From: Taishania sp037189645
Lineage (GTDB): Bacteria; Bacteroidota; Bacteroidia; Flavobacteriales_D; Crocinitomicaceae
Assembly: GCA_037189645.1 (NCBI GenBank)
Contig: JBBCIY010000003.1
Span: 174,381-238,380 of the forward strand
Reading direction: 5' to 3'
Length of the DNA: 64,000 nucleotides
The position numbers and the translations under genes were made by a program. A model generated the notes under the pieces. The model saw nothing but the letters and a program-made list of their open reading frames with translations. It had not been told where the DNA came from and made no database searches. Below, in pieces: positions 50,776 through 60,445 of this stretch; positions within the stretch are counted from its first letter, which is position 1, and each line of letters opens with the position of its first letter.

Positions 50776-52187
50776 CAGAATTTGAAATAAATAAACGGGT
50801 TAAAGCTGCCTGTAACGGCATGTGAAAGCGAAAGGAAAAACAATATTCCTGCTGCCAGAAGGTAAGCTAAACTGACGTTAAAATTCTTGATTCCTGCCGG
50901 TTTCAGGTAGTACAACCGGCTCAGTTTTGTAGTTCCGAGCAGGGTAATGATAACGGCAATGCATACATGGGCATTGAAATACAACAAGTCTTTGCTGTCC
51001 AGGTAGCCGAAATATTCGAACCGGTACATGCTTTGCAGGTGTGTCCATGCTCCGGCAAACGAATCCGCGTCAAACAATACCCAGCCATGCAGCACGATAA
51101 CAAATGTCAGAACGGTTCTGAAAAAGGAATGTTTTAAAGGTTGCTGCCAGCCGGCTAAACGTTCTGTTACCAGCCAGAAACCGTGAAAGCATCCCCACAG
51201 GACAAAGTTCCAGGAAGCTCCGTGCCACAAGCCGCTTAGCGTAAAGACAACGAACAGGTTGAAGTAAGTCCTGTTGATTCCCTTCCTGTTTCCTCCCAAC
51301 GGAATGTAGAGGTAATTGCGCATAAAATCACCGAGGGTAATGTGCCATCTTCTCCAGAATTCAGTGATAGATCGTGACAGGTACGGGCGGTTGAAATTTT
51401 CAGGAAGCCGGAACCCGAACATTGTTCCCAGCCCGACCGCCATATCGGAATATCCCGAAAAGTCGAAGTAGATCTCAAATGTATAACAGACAGCAGTCAT
51501 CCAGGCGATAGAGGTCGAAGGTGATTCGAAGATGGTATCCCATTCCTGTAATTGATCCCCATATTCCGAAAGTACATTGGCGATCAGTACTTTTTTCGCC
51601 AGCCCGATGGAAAAGCGGTAAAAGCCATTCACTACGTTTTCCAGCCTGTCTTTTCGCCCGGTCAGCTGTGGAGCGATCTTTTTGTATTTGACGATCGGCC
51701 CGGCAATCAATTGCGGAAAGAACAGGATGAACAGCCAGTAATTTACCAGGTTCTTCTGAGGGGTTGCTTCTTTCCGGTAAATATCTACTCCGTAAGTAAT
51801 GGAATGGAAGATAAAGAATGAAATCCCCACAGGCAGAACGACTTTTGTCCATTGTACCTGCTCAAAGCCGGATTGAAGCAGTAGTACATTGATGTTATCG
51901 ACGAAAAAGTTGAAATATTTGTAATAGCAGAGCAGTGACAGATTGATAAGGACATAGAGATACAGGTACGGCCGGGGTGTGGTGGACGTATGTATTTTCT
52001 GCCCGATGAAAAAGTTCAGTCCACTCGTGAACAGCAGTATCGCCAGAAAATCAGGTGTTCCCCACCAATAGATGAAAATGCTTCCGGCCAACAGAAGGAC
52101 GTTGCGGAACCGTTTCGGACAGCAAAAATAGGCAAGCAGTATTACCGGCAGGAAATATACAAGAAAGATACCGCTTGAAAATGTCAT
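50775..52187 (-). CDS. MBOAT-family O-acyltransferase (AlgI/DltB-like)
   Basis: A 470-residue polytopic membrane enzyme with about 12 helices. Signatures are FFIFHSITYGVDIYRKE, FFPQLIAGPIVKY, the basic loop FNRPYLSRSITEFWRRWH and the catalytic His in TLSGLWHGASWNF. Such enzymes move acetyl groups across the inner membrane for glycan modification (AlgI, PatA). The gene runs straight into an AlgJ-like gene, giving a complete two-part O-acetylation module with no glycan biosynthesis genes around. Confidence 0.93.
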   Translation of the reverse strand: MTFSSGIFLVYFLPVILLAYFCCPKRFRNVLLLAGSIFIYWWGTPDFLAILLFTSGLNFFIGQKIHTSTTPRPYLYLYVLINLSLLCYYKYFNFFVDNINVLLLQSGFEQVQWTKVVLPVGISFFIFHSITYGVDIYRKEATPQKNLVNYWLFILFFPQLIAGPIVKYKKIAPQLTGRKDRLENVVNGFYRFSIGLAKKVLIANVLSEYGDQLQEWDTIFESPSTSIAWMTAVCYTFEIYFDFSGYSDMAVGLGTMFGFRLPENFNRPYLSRSITEFWRRWHITLGDFMRNYLYIPLGGNRKGINRTYFNLFVVFTLSGLWHGASWNFVLWGCFHGFWLVTERLAGWQQPLKHSFFRTVLTFVIVLHGWVLFDADSFAGAWTHLQSMYRFEYFGYLDSKDLLYFNAHVCIAVIITLLGTTKLSRLYYLKPAGIKNFNVSLAYLLAAGILFFLSLSHAVTGSFNPFIYFKF

Positions 52188-52242
52188 ATTTTTTGTTCTG
52201 CTTTCTGAGTAAACTTTTGTCGGGCAAATATATTGTATTATA

Positions 52243-52275
52243 ACAAAAAAGAGAACCTCTTTTGAGGTTCTCTTT
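52243..52275 (-). terminator. Terminator after gyrA-TPR transcript
   Basis: A perfect stem of 9-12 bp (GAGAACCTC with GAGGTTCTC, 4-nt loop) has a run of T on the minus strand. It lies about 27 bp after the TPR gene stop. Confidence 0.85.
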
Positions 52276-52301
52276 GCCTTGTTTTACTTATTTCAATGAT
52301 T

Positions 52302-53507
52302 TTATTTCAATGCATCGTAACGCTTTTTGTATTCCAGCGCTTTTTCAGTATTTCCGATATTCTGGTTGATCTGGAACAGGATCAGCAATACATTTGCGTC
52401 ATTTGGCTGCTTATGGATGTATTTTTCCAGCGGATCAACCGCTTTTTTGTACAATTCAGAGCTTTTCTCCAGTGTGATGTCATAATTGAAATCATTTTCG
52501 TCCATTTCGTTTGCCTTGTTTCTCAGCTCCGTCGCCCATGTTACATAATGTGCTCCCAGGTTGTACTGAGCTTCCGCGTAATTAGGATCAAGTGACAATG
52601 CTTTTAAAAGTGCTTCTTCCGCTTTTTCATTTTGTCCCAGATCGGTGTAGATCGTACCGATCGTAAAGTACAGCTGCTTGTTGTTGGGCTCTGCTGCGAT
52701 CGCATCGCTCAATGCTTTTTCAGCCCCTGCATTGTTTCCCTGGGACAGGTGTAAATTCGCCAGCTCGAACAGGATCGTTTTATCGTTTCCGTATTTGGCT
52801 TTTCCTTTTTCAAGAATTTCTTCCGCTTTTTGGTATTCTTTCAGCTTGCTGTAAGAACGTGCCGCCAATGCGTATGCTTCACCTTTGTTGTATCCGATTT
52901 CTGCCAGTTCAGCATAAGCCTCTGCGGCTTCCTTGTCCATACCGGCTTTCTCAAAGCACAATCCTGCATTGTACAGGTTGGTTGAGTCGTTGATATTTCT
53001 GGCAGTAGAAATCTTGTAAATATAATAAAACGCCGCACCTGCTTCGGCATACTTGCCTTCTTCGTAAAATTTTCCGGCAGCCGGAGTCAGCATCCCAACC
53101 TGCATATTTACAGAGTTGTCGATGTCCGGACGGTATTTTTTATCTTTTTTGTAACTTTCCTTGAACGATTCAATGGAAACTTCAAAAGCATCGGAACCAA
53201 AATTCTGGGTCATAAAGGTTGTGTCACCGGTCATCATGGCAACCTGGGCAGCAGCTCCGTAAATTTCACCTTTGTAGTAAAGGGTCTTTGACGTTCCTTT
53301 GGTGTCCGGGTGCTCAGCAGCGAGATCGATGTATTTTTTTGCGTTCAGCAATGCTGTTTTTGCATCATCGACTTTTCCCATCATGATTGCCGGCTGGTAT
53401 TTTTGCTTGAATTCAACAGCAGCACTTGTTTCATTCACTTTTTGAGAAAACCCTAAACCGGCGATCAGCATTCCTCCGGCCATTAGTATGAATTTTTGTG
53501 TTTTCAT
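52302..53507 (-). CDS. Secreted TPR-repeat protein
   Basis: A 401-residue protein with an N-terminal signal peptide (KTQKFILMAGGMLIAGLGFSQ), so it is periplasmic. Three to six tetratricopeptide repeats are visible between about 165 and 400, for example AAFYYIYKISTARN, LYFTIGTIYTDLGQNEKAEE and AQYNLGAHYVTWATELRNKA. TPRs hold protein complexes together. The longer frame starts at a TTG three codons earlier; ATG 53507 is preferred. It lies 27 bp after gyrA on the same strand and shares its terminator, though a link to gyrase is unlikely. Confidence 0.88.
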   Translation of the reverse strand: MKTQKFILMAGGMLIAGLGFSQKVNETSAAVEFKQKYQPAIMMGKVDDAKTALLNAKKYIDLAAEHPDTKGTSKTLYYKGEIYGAAAQVAMMTGDTTFMTQNFGSDAFEVSIESFKESYKKDKKYRPDIDNSVNMQVGMLTPAAGKFYEEGKYAEAGAAFYYIYKISTARNINDSTNLYNAGLCFEKAGMDKEAAEAYAELAEIGYNKGEAYALAARSYSKLKEYQKAEEILEKGKAKYGNDKTILFELANLHLSQGNNAGAEKALSDAIAAEPNNKQLYFTIGTIYTDLGQNEKAEEALLKALSLDPNYAEAQYNLGAHYVTWATELRNKANEMDENDFNYDITLEKSSELYKKAVDPLEKYIHKQPNDANVLLILFQINQNIGNTEKALEYKKRYDALK

Positions 53508-53534
53508 TTTCTTCAAATTATATTCATTTACTAT

Positions 53535-56090
53535 TTATTCTTCAGAACCTCCTTCAATAGTTGTGCCATTCTCATCTGCGAGTCCGTTACCATTGTTTTC
53601 TGTGTCATCAAAATCTTCTTCGTCTTCTTCATCGCTTCTCGGAACACATGCAATAGCTGCAATTTCGGCATTGCCTTTCAGGTTGATCAGCTTCACTCCC
53701 TGTGCAGCACGTCCCATTGTGCGGATCGTATCGATGTGCATACGGATGGTCACTCCCGTTTTGGTAATGATCATCAGGTCTTCTTCGTCCGTTACATTAT
53801 TGATGGCGAGCAAAGGACCTGTTTTGTCTGTGATGTTCAGCGTTTTTACACCTTTACCGCCTCTGTTTGTGATACGGTAAACCGGTTCTTTGTCTTCCGG
53901 GTCGTTCAGGTAAGTACGTTTTCCGTACCCTTTTTCAGAAACGACCAGGATGGTGGAATAGACATCTTCAACGCAGATCATACCTATAACAGCGTCTGTT
54001 TTGCTTGTCAGGGTCACTCCACGCACTCCGGACGCATTTCTACCCATCGGGCGAACAGCGGATTCGTTGAACCGGATCGCACGTCCTTCTCTTGTCGCCA
54101 GGACAATTTCGTTTGTTCCGTTCGTTAATTTCGCTTCCAGCAGCTCATCCCCGTCACGGACAGTGATCGCGTTGATCCCGTTGGTTCTCGGACGTGAGTA
54201 TGCTTCCAGCGAAGTTTTCTTGATCACTCCGTTCTTCGTGCACATGATGATGTAGTTGTTGTCCACGTATTCCTTATCGGTCAGATCCTGTACTTTTACA
54301 TACGCTTTGATCTTGTCATCCTGCTCAATGTTGATCAGGTTTTGGACAGCTCTTCCTTTTGATGTTTTGTTTCCTTCCGGAATTTCAAATACACGCATCC
54401 AGAAACACTTTCCTTTTTCGGTAAAGATCAACAGGTAATTGTGGTTGGTGGCTACGAACAACTGCTCCAGGAAGTCTTTGTCGCGGGTAGCTGACCCTTT
54501 TGACCCCATACCGCCTCTGTTCTGAACTTTGTATTCGGAAAGGTTGGTACGCTTGATGTATCCAGCATGAGAGATCGTAACGATCACTTCCTCATCCGGG
54601 ATCAGGTCTTCGATGCGCATTTCACTTGCAGCATATTCAATGGATGAACGGCGCTCATCACCGTATTTTTCTTTTACGTATGTCAGCTCGTCTTTAATGA
54701 TCTGCATTCTGCGCTCTTTTTTATCGAGAATGTCTTTCAGATCGGCGATCAATGCCATCAGGTCTGCGTATTCTGCACGTAATTTATCCTGCTCCAGTCC
54801 TGTCAGCTGGCGTAAACGCATGTCCACAATGGCTCTTGCCTGAATTTCAGAGAGACTGAAACGGGCGATCAGTTGCTCTATCGCTGCGTTCGGGCTTTCA
54901 GCACCGCGGATGATCTTGATCACTTCATCGATATTATCGGAAGCAATGATCAATCCTTCCAGGATGTGTGCCCTTTCTTCTGCCTTCTTCAGCTCAAATT
55001 TCGTGCGACGTACAATGACATCATGGCGGAATTCGATAAAGTTCTCCAGGATTTCCTTAACGTTCAACAGGCGTGGACGTCCGTCAACCAAACAGATGTT
55101 GTTAACCGAGAAAGACGTCTGAAGTGCAGTGTATTTGAACAGTTTGTTTAATACGACATTCGGAATAGCGTCACGCTTCAGTTCATACACGATCCGCATC
55201 CCGTTTCTGTCGGATTCATCCCGGATATCGGAGATTCCTTCTATTTTCTTATCATTTACAAGGTCAGCGGTTCGTTTGATCATTTCCGCTTTGTTGACCT
55301 GGTAAGGGATTTCTGTAACAATGATCTGTTCCTTTCCGTGGTATTCTTCAATTTCCGCTTTCGCACGGATCACCACTCTTCCTCTACCTGTCAGCAGCGC
55401 TTCTTTAACGCCTTCGTATCCGTAGATGATCCCTCCGGTCGGGAAATCGGGAGCTTTTATGTATTGCAGCAGCTCTTCCGGTTCAATTTCGTTGTTGTCT
55501 ACATAGGCGATTGCCCCGTCAACGACTTCCGATAAATTGTGAGGAGCCATATTGGTTGCCATACCTACTGCGATCCCGGAAGCACCGTTTACCAGTAAGT
55601 TAGGGATTTTAGTAGGAAGCACAGAAGGTTCTGTCAAACTCTCGTCGAAGTTCGGAGTGAAGTCTACCGTATCTTTGTCCAGGTCGTCCAGCATCTCCTC
55701 TGCGATTTTGCGCAGGCGGGCCTCTGTATAACGCATTGCTGCCGGGCTGTCGCCGTCAACCGAACCGAAGTTACCCTGTCCGTCAACCAGTGGGTAACGC
55801 AATGACCATGGCTGGGCCATACGTACCATCGTATCATAAACCGAAGAGTCTCCGTGCGGGTGGTATTTACCCAGTACCTCACCTACAATCCTCGCTGATT
55901 TCTTGTGGGGCCTGTTGGAAAATACGCCCAAGTCCTGCATTCCGTATAATACTCTCCTGTGAACCGGTTTGAAACCGTCGCGTACATCCGGTAGCGCACG
56001 AGACACAATTACCGACATTGAATAATCAATGTAGGCTGATTTCATTTCATTCTCAATGTTAATCTGGATGATTCTTTCTCCGTCTGCCAT
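53535..56090 (-). CDS. gyrA: DNA gyrase subunit A
   Basis: An 851-residue type II topoisomerase subunit that breaks and rejoins DNA to introduce negative supercoils together with GyrB. The catalytic Tyr121 lies in AAMRYTEARL, and the quinolone region reads HPHGDSSVYDT with the susceptible-type Ser82 and Asp86. The C-terminal beta-pinwheel is complete. Its GyrA box reads QNRGGMG, less basic than the usual QRRGGKG. The acidic tail (SDEEDEEDFDDTENN) is typical. Upstream it is divergent from clpC. Confidence 0.98.
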   Translation of the reverse strand: MADGERIIQINIENEMKSAYIDYSMSVIVSRALPDVRDGFKPVHRRVLYGMQDLGVFSNRPHKKSARIVGEVLGKYHPHGDSSVYDTMVRMAQPWSLRYPLVDGQGNFGSVDGDSPAAMRYTEARLRKIAEEMLDDLDKDTVDFTPNFDESLTEPSVLPTKIPNLLVNGASGIAVGMATNMAPHNLSEVVDGAIAYVDNNEIEPEELLQYIKAPDFPTGGIIYGYEGVKEALLTGRGRVVIRAKAEIEEYHGKEQIIVTEIPYQVNKAEMIKRTADLVNDKKIEGISDIRDESDRNGMRIVYELKRDAIPNVVLNKLFKYTALQTSFSVNNICLVDGRPRLLNVKEILENFIEFRHDVIVRRTKFELKKAEERAHILEGLIIASDNIDEVIKIIRGAESPNAAIEQLIARFSLSEIQARAIVDMRLRQLTGLEQDKLRAEYADLMALIADLKDILDKKERRMQIIKDELTYVKEKYGDERRSSIEYAASEMRIEDLIPDEEVIVTISHAGYIKRTNLSEYKVQNRGGMGSKGSATRDKDFLEQLFVATNHNYLLIFTEKGKCFWMRVFEIPEGNKTSKGRAVQNLINIEQDDKIKAYVKVQDLTDKEYVDNNYIIMCTKNGVIKKTSLEAYSRPRTNGINAITVRDGDELLEAKLTNGTNEIVLATREGRAIRFNESAVRPMGRNASGVRGVTLTSKTDAVIGMICVEDVYSTILVVSEKGYGKRTYLNDPEDKEPVYRITNRGGKGVKTLNITDKTGPLLAINNVTDEEDLMIITKTGVTIRMHIDTIRTMGRAAQGVKLINLKGNAEIAAIACVPRSDEEDEEDFDDTENNGNGLADENGTTIEGGSEE

Positions 56091-56255
56091 CTTGTCACTT
56101 ATTTTAATTGTTGCACGTTATTTGTGCAGGTTAAAAAGCAAACGCCGAAATTAGTTATTTTATGGATATGAATAACAAGCGGAGAAAGGGGATTTACTAA
56201 CAAAAATCTGTGGAAAATCCGCTTTTTGGATGAGTTATTAACAATTTTTATTTTT

Positions 56256-56263
56256 TAATTTTG
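56256..56263 (+). promoter_or_regulatory. -7 box of clpC
   Basis: TAATTTTG, followed by T, matches TAnnTTTGY and lies 48 bp before the clpC ATG in the 220-bp region shared with divergent gyrA. A -33 TTG at exact spacing is not seen. Confidence 0.4.
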
Positions 56264-56311
56264 TAAATGAAGGATAAATGCGCAATTTTATCCGTTTAAG
56301 TAAAGGACAAT

Positions 56312-58855
56312 ATGGAAGCAAAATTTTCACCAAGAGTAAAAGATGTGATCGGGTACAGCAGAGAAGAGGCGTTGCGCCTTGGAAATGATTTTATCGGGGT
56401 GGAGCATCTTTTGCTGGGTTTAATCAGGGAAGGGGATGGGACTGCCATCCGTATTCTTAATGAGTTCAGTCTGGATTTAAAGCACATTCGCAACGAAGTC
56501 GAATCGACACTTGTAAAATCGGGTACTACTTATCACAATGCCGGGCAGATCCCGCTGGTAAAGCAGGCCGAAAAGGTTTTAAAGATGACTTACCTGGAAT
56601 CGAAGCTTTTCAAAAGCCCGATGATCGGTACGGAACACTTGTTGTTGTCGATCTTAAAGGCAGAGGAAAGTGTTGCCTGCCGCGTATTGAATAAGTATGG
56701 GGTAATTTATGATAATGTACGAGATGAATTGGAAACGATGATGAACGAGCACAACGATGATATGAACATTCAGCCCAGAGCGGAGTTCCCGGGCGGATCA
56801 GAAGAAGAAGGGCAGGATTTTGGCACGCAGCGAAAGCCAGCGGATCCGAAATCTAAAACCCCGGTCCTGGACAATTTTGGCAGGGATCTGACAAAAATGG
56901 CAGAAGCGGGAAGACTGGACCCGATTGTAGGACGCGAGAAAGAAATTGAGCGTGTAAGCCAGATTTTATCCAGGAGAAAGAAGAACAACCCGATCCTGAT
57001 CGGGGAACCTGGGGTTGGAAAAAGCGCGATTGCGGAAGGATTGGCCCTGAGAATCGTTCAACGTAAGGTTTCGCGCGTTCTCTTTAATAAACGGGTGGTT
57101 TCCCTGGACCTGGCGTCACTGGTCGCAGGAACAAAATACAGGGGGCAGTTTGAGGAGCGTATGAAAGCTGTAATGCAGGAAATCGAAAAGAATCCTGATA
57201 TTATTCTGTTCATTGATGAGATTCATACGATCATTGGTGCCGGAGGGGCTTCCGGTTCGCTGGATGCTTCCAATATGTTCAAGCCTGCCCTGGCAAGAGG
57301 CGAAATGCAGGCGATCGGTGCGACAACGCTGGATGAATACCGCCAGTACATCGAGAAAGACGGTGCGCTGGAGCGTCGTTTCCAGAAGGTACTGGTAGAG
57401 CCGACCACCATGGAAGAAACAATCCAGATCCTCAATAACATCAAAGAACGTTACGAGGAGCATCACTCGGTAACTTATACTCCGGAAGCGGTGGAAGCAT
57501 GTGTGAAACTGACGGAACGATACATTACAGACCGGCACTTGCCGGATAAGGCGATTGATGCGCTGGATGAAGTAGGATCGAGGGTGCACATTACCAATAT
57601 CAATGTTCCTAAGGAAATTGTTGAGATCGAACAACGCCTGGAAAATCTGAAAGATGAGAAATCCGAAGTGATCAAATCCCAGCAATACGAAAAAGCTGCG
57701 GAATTGCGTGACAGCGAACGCAAATTGATTGAGCAACTGGAGGTGGAAAAGCGCAAGTGGGAAGAAGAATCGAAAAACAACCGTGTGGTTGTGACTGAAG
57801 AGCATGTTGCGGAAGTGGTTTCAATGATGTCAGGAGTGCCTGTAACACGGGTTTCCGAATCTGAAACGGCGAAGCTGATTCATATGGATGAAGAATTGAG
57901 GGGAAGCGTGATTGGCCAGGATGAAGCGGTAGCGAAAGTTGTGAAAGCGATCCGCAGGAACAGAGCCGGGCTGAAAGATCCGAATAAGCCGATCGGTTCG
58001 TTCTTTTTCCTCGGACCGACAGGAGTAGGGAAGACGCAGCTCGCAAAAGTACTTGCCAACTATTTGTTCGACTCTTCGGACGCGTTGATCCGCATTGATA
58101 TGTCGGAATACATGGAGAAATTCTCCATTTCAAGATTGGTGGGAGCGCCTCCGGGATACGTTGGTTATGAAGAAGGGGGGCAACTGACCGAAAAGGTGAG
58201 AAGAAAACCTTATTCAATTGTATTGCTTGATGAGATCGAAAAAGCGCATCCCGATGTGTTCAACTTATTGTTACAAGTATTGGATGACGGGCATATGACA
58301 GACGGTTTGGGAAGAAAGATTGATTTCAAGAACACCATCCTGATTATGACATCGAATATCGGAGCGCGTCAATTGGCTGATTTCGGATCAGGAGTTGGGT
58401 TTGGAACAAAAGCCAAGGAAGAGGCACGTGATGAGAATGCGCAATCCATCGTTCAGAACGCATTGAGAAAAGCGTTTTCACCGGAGTTCCTGAACAGGAT
58501 CGATGATATGATCATGTTTAATTCGTTGAAACGGGAGGATATTCATAAGATCATTGACCTGGAGCTTGCAAAATTGTATTCGCGTATCAATAACCTGGGC
58601 TACCAGATCGAATTGACCGAAAAAGCGAAAGATTTTATTGTGAACAAAGGGTATGATGAAAAGTTCGGAGCCCGCCCATTGAAGCGAGCTATTCAGAAAT
58701 ACATCGAAGATCCGCTGGCGGAGGAAATTATCAAGTCTTCTCTGCGTGAAGGGGATACGATCAAGATGGACCTGAATGAAAGTACGGACGGTTTGACTGT
58801 TTTGATTGAAAAGAAAGGGAAGTCTGCATCTTCTTCTAAAGCGAAAGAAGGATAA
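56312..58855 (+). CDS. clpC: ATP-dependent Clp protease ATP-binding subunit ClpC
   Basis: An 847-residue Hsp100 AAA+ unfoldase that feeds proteins to ClpP. The N domain (about 1-145) has VKDVIGYSREEALRLG and IGVEHLLLGLIREG. AAA1 carries GEPGVGKSAI, followed by the ClpC-type UVR segment (about 430-460, EKSEVIKSQQYEKAAELRDS). AAA2 carries GPTGVGKTQL and the ClpP-binding GVGFG loop. Length and layout match ClpC rather than ClpB. No mcsAB or ctsR lies beside it, as expected outside Firmicutes. Confidence 0.97.
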   Translation: MEAKFSPRVKDVIGYSREEALRLGNDFIGVEHLLLGLIREGDGTAIRILNEFSLDLKHIRNEVESTLVKSGTTYHNAGQIPLVKQAEKVLKMTYLESKLFKSPMIGTEHLLLSILKAEESVACRVLNKYGVIYDNVRDELETMMNEHNDDMNIQPRAEFPGGSEEEGQDFGTQRKPADPKSKTPVLDNFGRDLTKMAEAGRLDPIVGREKEIERVSQILSRRKKNNPILIGEPGVGKSAIAEGLALRIVQRKVSRVLFNKRVVSLDLASLVAGTKYRGQFEERMKAVMQEIEKNPDIILFIDEIHTIIGAGGASGSLDASNMFKPALARGEMQAIGATTLDEYRQYIEKDGALERRFQKVLVEPTTMEETIQILNNIKERYEEHHSVTYTPEAVEACVKLTERYITDRHLPDKAIDALDEVGSRVHITNINVPKEIVEIEQRLENLKDEKSEVIKSQQYEKAAELRDSERKLIEQLEVEKRKWEEESKNNRVVVTEEHVAEVVSMMSGVPVTRVSESETAKLIHMDEELRGSVIGQDEAVAKVVKAIRRNRAGLKDPNKPIGSFFFLGPTGVGKTQLAKVLANYLFDSSDALIRIDMSEYMEKFSISRLVGAPPGYVGYEEGGQLTEKVRRKPYSIVLLDEIEKAHPDVFNLLLQVLDDGHMTDGLGRKIDFKNTILIMTSNIGARQLADFGSGVGFGTKAKEEARDENAQSIVQNALRKAFSPEFLNRIDDMIMFNSLKREDIHKIIDLELAKLYSRINNLGYQIELTEKAKDFIVNKGYDEKFGARPLKRAIQKYIEDPLAEEIIKSSLREGDTIKMDLNESTDGLTVLIEKKGKSASSSKAKEG

Positions 58856-58879
58856 CATCCCGGGAAATAAGAAGGAATA

Positions 58880-58913
58880 AAAAAAGACCGTGAAATACAT
58901 CACGGTCTTTTTT
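58880..58913. terminator. Bidirectional terminator between clpC and msrB
   Basis: A perfect 14-bp stem (AAAAAAGACCGTGA with its complement) has a 6-nt loop. Its A/T ends give a T run on both strands, so it serves clpC on plus and msrB on minus. Confidence 0.92.
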
Positions 58914-58932
58914 GTTTTTTGGAGCTTCCTGC

Positions 58933-59313
58933 CTAATCTTCTCTGAAATCGATGGAAACAGAATTGACACAGTACCGGAGTCCGGTAGAGGTAGGGCCAT
59001 CGTTGAACACATGCCCCAGGTGTCCGCCACACTTTTTACAGGTGATTTCTGTCCGTACCATTCCGTGAGACAGGTCCAGGTGCTCGTCAACAGTTTCTGG
59101 AATGGCGTCATCGAAACTGGGCCAGCCACAGCCTGACTGGAATTTCTGCTCGCTTGTAAACAGGATTTCCCCGCATCCGGCACAATGATAAACTCCTTTT
59201 TGATGGAAATCATTGTACTTTCCTGAAAAGGGGCGTTCCGTGCCTTTTTCCCTGAGAATGTGATATTGCTCAGGAGTGAGCTTTTCTTTCCAATAGTTCT
59301 CGTCGTCAGCCAT
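58933..59313 (-). CDS. msrB: Peptide-methionine (R)-S-oxide reductase
   Basis: A 126-residue enzyme that repairs methionine-R-sulfoxide. Structural zinc cysteines are in YHCAGCGE and TCKKCGGHLGHVF, and the catalytic Cys is in LRYCVNSVSI. There is no signal peptide, so it is cytoplasmic. Full length; no fusion to MsrA. It precedes the LEA-like lipoprotein gene in reading order only as a neighbour. Confidence 0.97.
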   Translation of the reverse strand: MADDENYWKEKLTPEQYHILREKGTERPFSGKYNDFHQKGVYHCAGCGEILFTSEQKFQSGCGWPSFDDAIPETVDEHLDLSHGMVRTEITCKKCGGHLGHVFNDGPTSTGLRYCVNSVSIDFRED

Positions 59314-59338
59314 TCGGTTCTTCTTGTTTTCCCGGAAA

Positions 59339-59758
59339 TCAGTTCCCCGACATGTTGTCGAATTTCCCTTTATTTCCTTTCGTGTTTTTGGATTCGTTGC
59401 TGATTTCTTTTTTTGTTTCAGCTTCTTTCAGGTTATTCTCGAAATTTTCTATATTTCCTTTTGCGTCCTTAGCTGTCTTGCTGATCTCCTTCTTTACTTC
59501 CTTCGCCTTTTCCTCGGTCTTGTCGGCAGCGTCTTTTGCTTTTGATTCTATCTTCTTGGCCGCGTCTTTTGATTCCTCTTTTACGTCATCCGCAAAATCC
59601 TTGAGGTCGTCCTTCACATCTTCAGCCTTATTTTCAATGTCATTTTGAGTTTCCTCAATCTGATCTTCTACTTTTTCCTCTGTTGTTTCTGGTTTAGAAG
59701 AACAACTAACTGCCATTGCTGCGATAAGAGCAAATCCTGTAAATACTTTCATTTTCAT
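59339..59758 (-). CDS. Lipoprotein with 11-residue LEA-like repeats
   Basis: A 139-residue lipoprotein. The signal peptide ends in a lipobox (IAAMAVSC, Cys19). From about 45 to 99 the chain is a run of five exact-length 11-residue units (AEDVKDDLKDF, ADDVKEESKDA, AKKIESKAKDA, ADKTEEKAKEV, KKEISKTAKDA), with looser units on both sides. These are highly charged, Lys/Glu/Asp/Ala-rich and almost aromatic-free. The 11-mer period is that of group 3 LEA and apolipoprotein-like amphipathic helices, which protect membranes or proteins on drying. It starts 25 bp upstream of msrB on the same strand. Confidence 0.85.
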   Translation of the reverse strand: MKMKVFTGFALIAAMAVSCSSKPETTEEKVEDQIEETQNDIENKAEDVKDDLKDFADDVKEESKDAAKKIESKAKDAADKTEEKAKEVKKEISKTAKDAKGNIENFENNLKEAETKKEISNESKNTKGNKGKFDNMSGN

Positions 59759-59881
59759 ATTCTGTTAATTTATTGGTTGTTATTACACAATAATATGACT
59801 TTTTTTCTGATTATCGAATTATTTGAATGATAAAATCTGTTAAAGCCTTGATGCGCTTTCAGGAAGTAGATGAGAAACGAA

Positions 59882-60445
59882 TCAGAACTGGTATATTTTT
59901 TCCGGTGTAATGCATGTGTGCAGAGGGACATCATGTTCGTCAGCATCTGAGATCGTTTCTATCGGGGCAAAAACAGACAGCCCGATGAACCGGCAATCGT
60001 TACGGCAGGAGGAAAGGAACCGGTCGTAAAATCCTTTTCCGTAACCTACCCTGTAACCTTTTAAATCAAAGCAGAGGAGTGGAACAATGACAATGTCAAT
60101 TTCAGCGGCTGTGACCGTTCTTCCGTTAGCAGGTTCCAGGATTCCATAGTTGTTCGGTGCGAGCTGCTGCATATTCTCGTATTCCAGGTGTTGCATGGTT
60201 CCGGATGAAAAATCAGCTACCGGCAATGCAAACCTGGCGGTCAGTTCATTTTTTCTTTCCAGCAAAGGAAACGTATCTATTTCCCGTTTTGCCTGGATGG
60301 GCAGGAAAATGCTGATGGTTTTCCCGGTAAGGTCTTCATGGTTCAGTAATTGCAGGATGATTTTTTCCGAAGCTGATTTCAGCTCAGGATCACTGAGTCT
60401 TTTTCTTTTCTCTGAGAATAATTTCCTGCATTCATCTTTGGTCAT
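59882..60445 (-). CDS. 5-formyltetrahydrofolate cyclo-ligase
   Basis: A 187-residue enzyme of folate metabolism making 5,10-methenyl-THF from 5-formyl-THF with ATP. The N-terminal basic segment (KLFSEKRKRLSD) is followed by IDIVIVPLLCFDLKGYRVGYGKGFYDRFLS, the family signature. The start overlaps the stop of ybaB (ATGA), so the two are an operon. Confidence 0.92.
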   Translation of the reverse strand: MTKDECRKLFSEKRKRLSDPELKSASEKIILQLLNHEDLTGKTISIFLPIQAKREIDTFPLLERKNELTARFALPVADFSSGTMQHLEYENMQQLAPNNYGILEPANGRTVTAAEIDIVIVPLLCFDLKGYRVGYGKGFYDRFLSSCRNDCRFIGLSVFAPIETISDADEHDVPLHTCITPEKIYQF

